DNA of 64,000 nucleotides, from contig FJUW01000019.1 of the NCBI GenBank assembly GCA_900074885.1, positions 496,001 through 560,000 of the forward strand, read 5' to 3'. The stretch is from Rhynchosporium graminicola. Lineage: Eukaryota; Ascomycota; Leotiomycetes; Helotiales; Ploettnerulaceae. Positions within the stretch are counted from its first letter, which is position 1, and every line of letters begins with the position of its first letter. The position numbers and the translations under genes were made by a program. Below, in pieces: positions 59,148 to 64,000 of this stretch. Under the pieces are notes generated by a model that searched no databases, was not told the DNA's origin, and saw nothing but the letters and a program-made list of their open reading frames with translations.

Positions 59148-59400
59148 AGTCGACCCGTGAACCAAGATTTTTACGACGTGGAACAAAGCTATTGATTACA
59201 AAGGCCGCCGTAACAACTGGTAATGGTCCATCACGTACTGGCAGGCCAATATTCTATCAGAATCCAATCGAAAAGGGGGTTTTCTGAGTGAAGCGAAGCT
59301 CGGACTGGACCATTATAATACCAGGGCAGTTGTCACGGCCTTTGTAGCTGTCGCAGAAGTCAACCCGTGAACCGGATTTTGTGCGATGTGCAACAAACGT
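59148..59400. repeat. Imperfect inverted repeat flanked by direct repeats
   Basis: Direct copies of AGTC(G/A)ACCCGTGAACC at 59148 and 59358 flank an imperfect inverted repeat (59198-59230 and 59306-59345, both reading ACAAAGGCCG...ACAACT...AATGGTCCA). This resembles a small degenerate mobile element. Confidence 0.55.
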
Positions 59401-60067
59401 CGTTTGTTTAGCTGACTAAGTGTCAACTTGTTAACTGGAGATCGGAAAGACGCTTCATTGAGACAGTACATGTGGCGGAGGATAGCATTGAACGGTGGAA
59501 TTACGATGAAGATATTCTTGCTTTGCCGGATTATTCGACCCCCTCGACATCAGTATAGCTAGGTATCCAATACTAACCGATGGATTTCGCAATTACGATC
59601 ACGAGAGCTTTCGGTCAATTGTTTATCGCTTTACAATTAGCAGCTTCTCATGTTCTTTGGTGTGCGCTGGAATGGAAGGAGATACTATATATAGCCTCAG
59701 CTCTTCAACTACCCACCAGTTAATGCATTTGAACACACCTTCTTATCTCTCCCTCCTTCCAGGTCTTCACTCAAGGGATTCCAAGCCAGGCCTTATCGCA
59801 AAGTAATCCCCATTCCCCGGGAATGGCCTCGTCAAATATTAGTATTACACAATGAAATCCCCACTTCCTTCCACCCACTTCCAATGCGACGCCCTCCCTC
59901 CCTACCTACGTGGATCTCCATCAAGTAGGTATCCACCGCACAAACCCTCCCCTTCAAATTCCCTCCCGAGCCTCCCTTGTTCACTCAAACTGCATCGCTC
60001 CATTGATACACCCAAACAAGGTACACAATCCCCCATGCAATCTCTACTTGCAGAGAAGGTTTCATAT

Positions 60068-60187
60068 GGTCGGGTGGTGTAGTTGGTTATCACATCTCGT
60101 TAACAGCTGCCTTCGCTTCGCAAGAACGAAAAGAAATAACTGTGACACATTCCGAGAAGGTCCTGGGATCGAGCCCCAGCCTGATCA
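60068..60187 (+). tRNA. tRNA-Val (AAC), with 46-nt intron
   Basis: Acceptor stem GGTCGGG/CCTGATC (two G-U pairs), D-arm GTGTAGTTGGTTATCAC, anticodon stem TCTCG/CGAGA with anticodon AAC at 60102-60104, T-arm CTGGGATCGAGCCCCAG. The intron (about 60106-60151) starts one base after the anticodon. The T-rich run from 60197 is the Pol III terminator. Confidence 0.92.
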
Positions 60188-60697
60188 TGAACTTCCCTTT
60201 TTTATTTTTATTTTTTCTTCTTCTTTTGGGATTTTTGGCGGTTCGATATTAGTCGAGGGATAGATGATTGATTGACAGATAGTCAGGTAGGCAATTAGGG
60301 AGAGAGGAAGTTTTTGTAGATGAGAGCTGTAACAGCAAGATCTAGCTAACTTGTTATATCTGTTGTGGTTACAATGATGAGATCCCCGAGACATAATACC
60401 AGTGGGCGATTAAACTTATGTGAGGTGATGCAGATGTATGAGGGACATGAGCCCGCGACCATCAGAATCATGGAAGGTAGGTGGAAATCAAACTGGAATG
60501 TGCTTTTCTATGCTCGCTAACCGTACTCAAGACACTCACACTCCGCTGCCAAATCAAACCTCCGTCCTACTTCCTTTCCATGAAATCACAGCCTACCAAT
60601 ACGGCGGTCTCAATCCGGCAAATTGGCTCGCTATCGAGTTGTCACTACCACTGTCATCTTTTTTCCTCTGGCCCGTCAACTGTTCAAACAGCATTAG
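60188..60697. other. Intergenic between tRNA-Val and SEC24
   Basis: No gene seen. Confidence 0.5.
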
Positions 60698-63600
60698 TCA
60701 GTTGTTTGCTCCACTAAACTCTGAAAAAAGCGAAGCGGAAGGAGGGGGGNGCGGGAGGGTGGGAAAGCTTACCTCCAACTGCACATGCCTGTGAATATGT
60801 ACCAACCAATCGACATAACTTTGCGCCTCATTATTTCTATCCTCCACCAACAACCTAGCAAACTCATACTCCGCTCCATCCAATCCCTGACGTGCAAGCT
60901 GAATCGTTAATGCCTTACTACCCCTCATCGTCTTCAGATACTCAAGGATATTCCGGACTTGAGCACTGAGATGTGTTTCTAGAATTGGTAACGACGAAGA
61001 ATATGGGTCGAGGGTTCTTAGACTGTCCTTTTCCGGACCGAAAAGATCGACAAGTAGGTTAGGGGAAGTTTGTGCGTGTAACCAGAGATAACAGTTCTGT
61101 CCGTTGTCGACGAGGTAGACACCGCCTTCTTCGACGCGGGAGAACGAACAGCGTATACTAGGCGGCATGACCAGATGGCCTTCTGGGTTCGGGAAACCGT
61201 CTTCAGGAGCGAGGTTGTGGATTGGTATCATGCGTGGATAGAGATATAGCGAGAGCTCGAGGGCGCCCATCGACTTGATCATACGCATATCATGGACTCT
61301 CCGATCCGTCGGCTCACTTCCTCCTTTGAAAGCGCGGGATTTTACGAGGCCGAGAATGTACATGCTGAATTCCTTGAGGTTTTCAGGTAGTACTAATTGC
61401 CCAGGTGGGTGCGAGCCAGAGAAATTTTTGCGGTAGCCGGCGAGGATGTCGACGTTCTTTTCTGTGAGAGCGCCGCGAATGTCTTTTAATGAGGCAGTTA
61501 TCATTTTCGAGGCGGCTTCTTTGGCTATCAATGTGTACACTGCATCTTGATCCACAAACTTCATGCAATCCTTTGCGTTGTCGCTAACACTAGCAATGAC
61601 ATTCGAACATCTGACTCTTCGCTCACCATTCGCGGTCGTATAGAGTAAAGCGCTTTGGAAATGGGCATCGAGTTTCGAATCTAGCTTACCGTCATAGCTG
61701 AACATGACGCCTATCGCTTTGTCGGAATCCACAACGCCAAATTCGACGTCGGAGTTGAAAGTGTGCTGGAGAAAATTCCCGTGGTAGCCGGAGACTTGGA
61801 GACCGTTCGAACAGCGGACTTTCATCAGCGCTTGATAGCCGGTCTCGCGTGTTACAGTGTGGATGATTTCCTGGGAGAGCTTCTCGGTGTCGCGAGGAGA
61901 AACAAAGTTTGGGTAGTAGAATGTTTCGCCGCCGGTTGAAGCTGAGACGTGACCTAGAAAGTGATTAGAGAAAGTTCCGAAGGCACAAGCAGGGTAGCTT
62001 ACCAATAGTTGCGATATCGAGGTAACCGCCGCCAGGTGCTGCCATGAAGAAATCTGCACCAACTCCTGTTGCTACCATCTTCTCTGCAGCTTTTCGCCAG
62101 CCTGGATGTTCTGTGTTTAGAAGCTTCTTCTCTGCGTCGCCACCGTGCTGTTTGCCATCGTCACGTAAGAAAAGGCGACCTGGGCCATAGGTCGGTAAAG
62201 CTGCGAGGGAACATATGATCTTTCCGCCGGTCTTTTCAAGCGCAGCTAGGGCAGCAGTCAATGTTGGGAGAAGAGCTGGTTCCGGATTTTTGATTTGAGA
62301 AAACAGTGCAGGTAGTTGAGTCAACAAGGAGGTGATGTTCGACCTGATCGTGTGAGCAATTGCCTTGCCTCAAACATAAGCAATTAACCGAGACTTACTT
62401 CGCTTCGTAGGGATCTACAAACAATCCTTCCTCGAGAGGGAGGAATGGGTCTTCAATGTCAGGCATGATGAGCATCTGAGCTTGATCCAAAGCAGGCTTC
62501 AATCTTTGTTAGCAGTAGTCAAATAAGTCATAGAAACAAAACCTACGTTCATGTTGTAGAAGTGGATATCCTTGTCAAAAGTGACAAATCCAACCTTGGC
62601 ACCTTCTGGGGTTCGTCTCGCTGGTACGCCGTCCGCATTCTGAGACTCATCACCGTATAGAGCTGCCATAACTCCCTCACAGAACGCCTCTAGGAAGCCC
62701 TTGTTGAAAGCTTCCTGACCGACATCAATTAAGAAGAGGAGCCTTAATCCGACAGGTTGCTTTGACCAGTACTCCTTAGGAACCAAGAACTCTACAGTCC
62801 CTCGCATCAGCTCGGGACGTTGCTCCCTGTCCAAGCGAGCTCCTTGAGGGGTGATGGCCGAGAAGTATTCTGGCGGCACATCATTTGCATAGTTGCACAT
62901 ATTGCATACAAACTTATTTCCCCCATCCCGGAAAACCATGAAAGGGTTGATGTATGCCCGGCATCTGTGACATCTCGGAGGTCCAATATTCCCGAAGTCC
63001 AACACAGGTATCTCGAGCTCGCCTGGTTGTAGCGGAGCAAGTGGTTGCAGCAGAAGACCAAGGGGAAGCCCAGTTGATTGTAGGGCATCCGCCGCTGATG
63101 GGATGCTGTTCATTGTAAGGCGTGTGAATTTCGGCGATGCGTTTCCTTGATCAAAGGCAACGAAAGACACAGATGCCGGAGGAGGGATGTGGTGTTCGAA
63201 AGTTGGGTATACATTGTTCAGGTAGTATTGCGCTATGGCGTCTCGGGATCTGGGTACACTGGGTATCTGATCTGGGTCAACACGACCTTGCGCCGAAGCT
63301 TGCATGTTCGCAGCAAATCCAGGATCGACTCCCCCATTTCGAGAAGCAAATTCAGTAGAAGTTGCGAGATTGGCGGGGTTAAAAGGGCCATTGGCTGGAG
63401 CTGGAAATTGGGACATTTGAGGTGTAACTGGCGTATTCGAAAATTGTCTTGCCTGTTGACCTGGCATGACTGAAGGATACGCATTTAGGTATTGCGTGGG
63501 AGCAAACTCTCCTTGGGGCGTACCATTGAAAGCTGCAGAAGATCCTGAGGGCTCCACGATGTGATGGGCATGTCTGTCCTTCTTCTTCTTCCTGCCATGT

Positions 63601-63911
63601 GTGCTGACCTCTCCTAATCCTAGCCCACCCATCTGCGCTGCTAATCCTCCATCTTGTGCCTGCGCACCTTTATCAGGAAAGTAGCCTTGCCCTTGGCCTT
63701 GCGCTTGCGGAATCGCATATGGAGTATGTCCTGGCGGCGCATTTTTGTATGGTGTAAGTGTAGGATTGCTGAAACCTACATCCGGTTGTTGCGTTTGTTG
63801 ATACGGCGAAGGAGCAATGGGAGGTTGAAATGGAGATCCAAGCTGTCCAGATCTATTCGGATCATTGGGATCTTGGTAAGGTGTTCCCTGGCCATACTGG
63901 TATTCAGACAT
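60698..63911 (-). CDS. SEC24: COPII coat subunit Sec24
   Basis: Cargo-selecting subunit of the inner COPII coat, which pairs with Sec23 on ER exit sites. Model: exons 63911-62547, 62496-62399, 62343-62003, 61953-60773 and 60718-60698, 1001 aa. In order: disordered Gln/Pro/Gly-rich N-terminus (1-210), Sec23-interacting region, zinc finger CHRC...CNMC (C314, C317, C336, C339), trunk (vWA-like) with LRLLFLIDVGQEAFNKG, beta-sandwich and helical domains with SLYLYPRMIPIHNLAPEDGF, and a gelsolin-like domain (VYLVDNGQNCYLWLHAQTSP). The last intron contains the window's only ambiguous base (n at 60750). Its acceptor is uncertain: CAGAG gives the ending EFSGANN, while CAG would give ESLVEQTTD and stop at 60694. 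A two-intron-skipping read would break the trunk, so splicing is required. Confidence 0.95.
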
Positions 63912-64000
63912 TTTGAAGTCGCCTCGAGGAGTAGCGCAAGGAAGATAGGTACAACGAGAAGCTCTTGAATGATTTGCGCGCAGCCTGACAGATTGATGAT
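63912..64000. promoter_or_regulatory. SEC24 upstream leader
   Basis: 89 bp of sequence 5' of the SEC24 ATG to the window edge; no specific element recognised. Confidence 0.3.

Larger units (their letters stand above)
57889..60067. other. Intergenic with simple repeat and repeat structure
   Basis: No gene seen. Holds a (GGAT)n microsatellite and a direct/inverted repeat unit around 59148-59400. Confidence 0.5.

Overview
The window is nuclear DNA of a filamentous ascomycete (Pezizomycotina). Genes are separated by kilobase-scale gaps, most introns are about 45-120 nt with GTAAGT-like donors and CTNAC branch sites, and there is a fungal Tc1/mariner element carrying TGG-to-TAG changes typical of repeat-induced point mutation (RIP). 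The gene content is also typical: carbohydrate esterases with a fungal CBM1, a GPI-anchored wall protein, an SRPK-type kinase, an ABM monooxygenase and a PhzF enzyme. A leotiomycete is possible, but nothing here proves the class. Many genes are spliced, so exon coordinates were worked out by hand from reading frame and splice signals.

Layout. 0-9 kb: a Pro/Ser-rich protein running off the left edge (-), cohesin acetyltransferase ECO1 (-), polyprenyl diphosphate synthase COQ1 (-), V-ATPase assembly factor VMA12 (+), and a hypothetical protein with an internal duplication (-). 9-11 kb is AT-rich, with a degenerate coding remnant. 11-19 kb: a hypothetical protein, an SRPK-like kinase, a secreted DUF4360-like protein, a CBM1-bearing CE1 esterase (-), and a small coiled-coil protein. 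19-31 kb is gene-poor and rich in microsatellites. It holds a C2H2 transcription factor (-) and, at 28946-29303 (-), a short two-exon gene that simple ORF calling breaks apart. That gene encodes a 79-aa secreted precursor with two near-identical 19-residue, four-cysteine peptides separated by a Kex2-type Lys-Arg site. 31-37 kb: a nu-class-like glutathione S-transferase, a PhzF-family enzyme and a CE3 esterase. 37.3-38.9 kb: a RIP-degraded Tc1 element with a nested insertion, next to an intron-containing tRNA-Gly(GCC). 39-42 kb: decayed coding sequence. 42-49 kb: a protein with a repeated fungal motif (-), a three-repeat GPI protein, an ABM-domain protein (-) and a zinc alcohol/formaldehyde dehydrogenase. 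49-56.9 kb is almost gene-free and includes a 200-bp tandem repeat. 56.9-64 kb: histone H1, an intron-containing tRNA-Val(AAC) and SEC24 (-).

The neighbours do not form a biosynthetic cluster. Housekeeping genes (ECO1, COQ1, VMA12, H1, SEC24) are interspersed with secreted hydrolases that fit growth on plant polysaccharides: the CE1-CBM1 and CE3 enzymes. The best candidate for an undescribed system is the kexin-processed peptide precursor near 29 kb. Its two peptide copies differ by 14 synonymous but only 2 amino-acid-changing codons, which argues for selection on the mature peptide.
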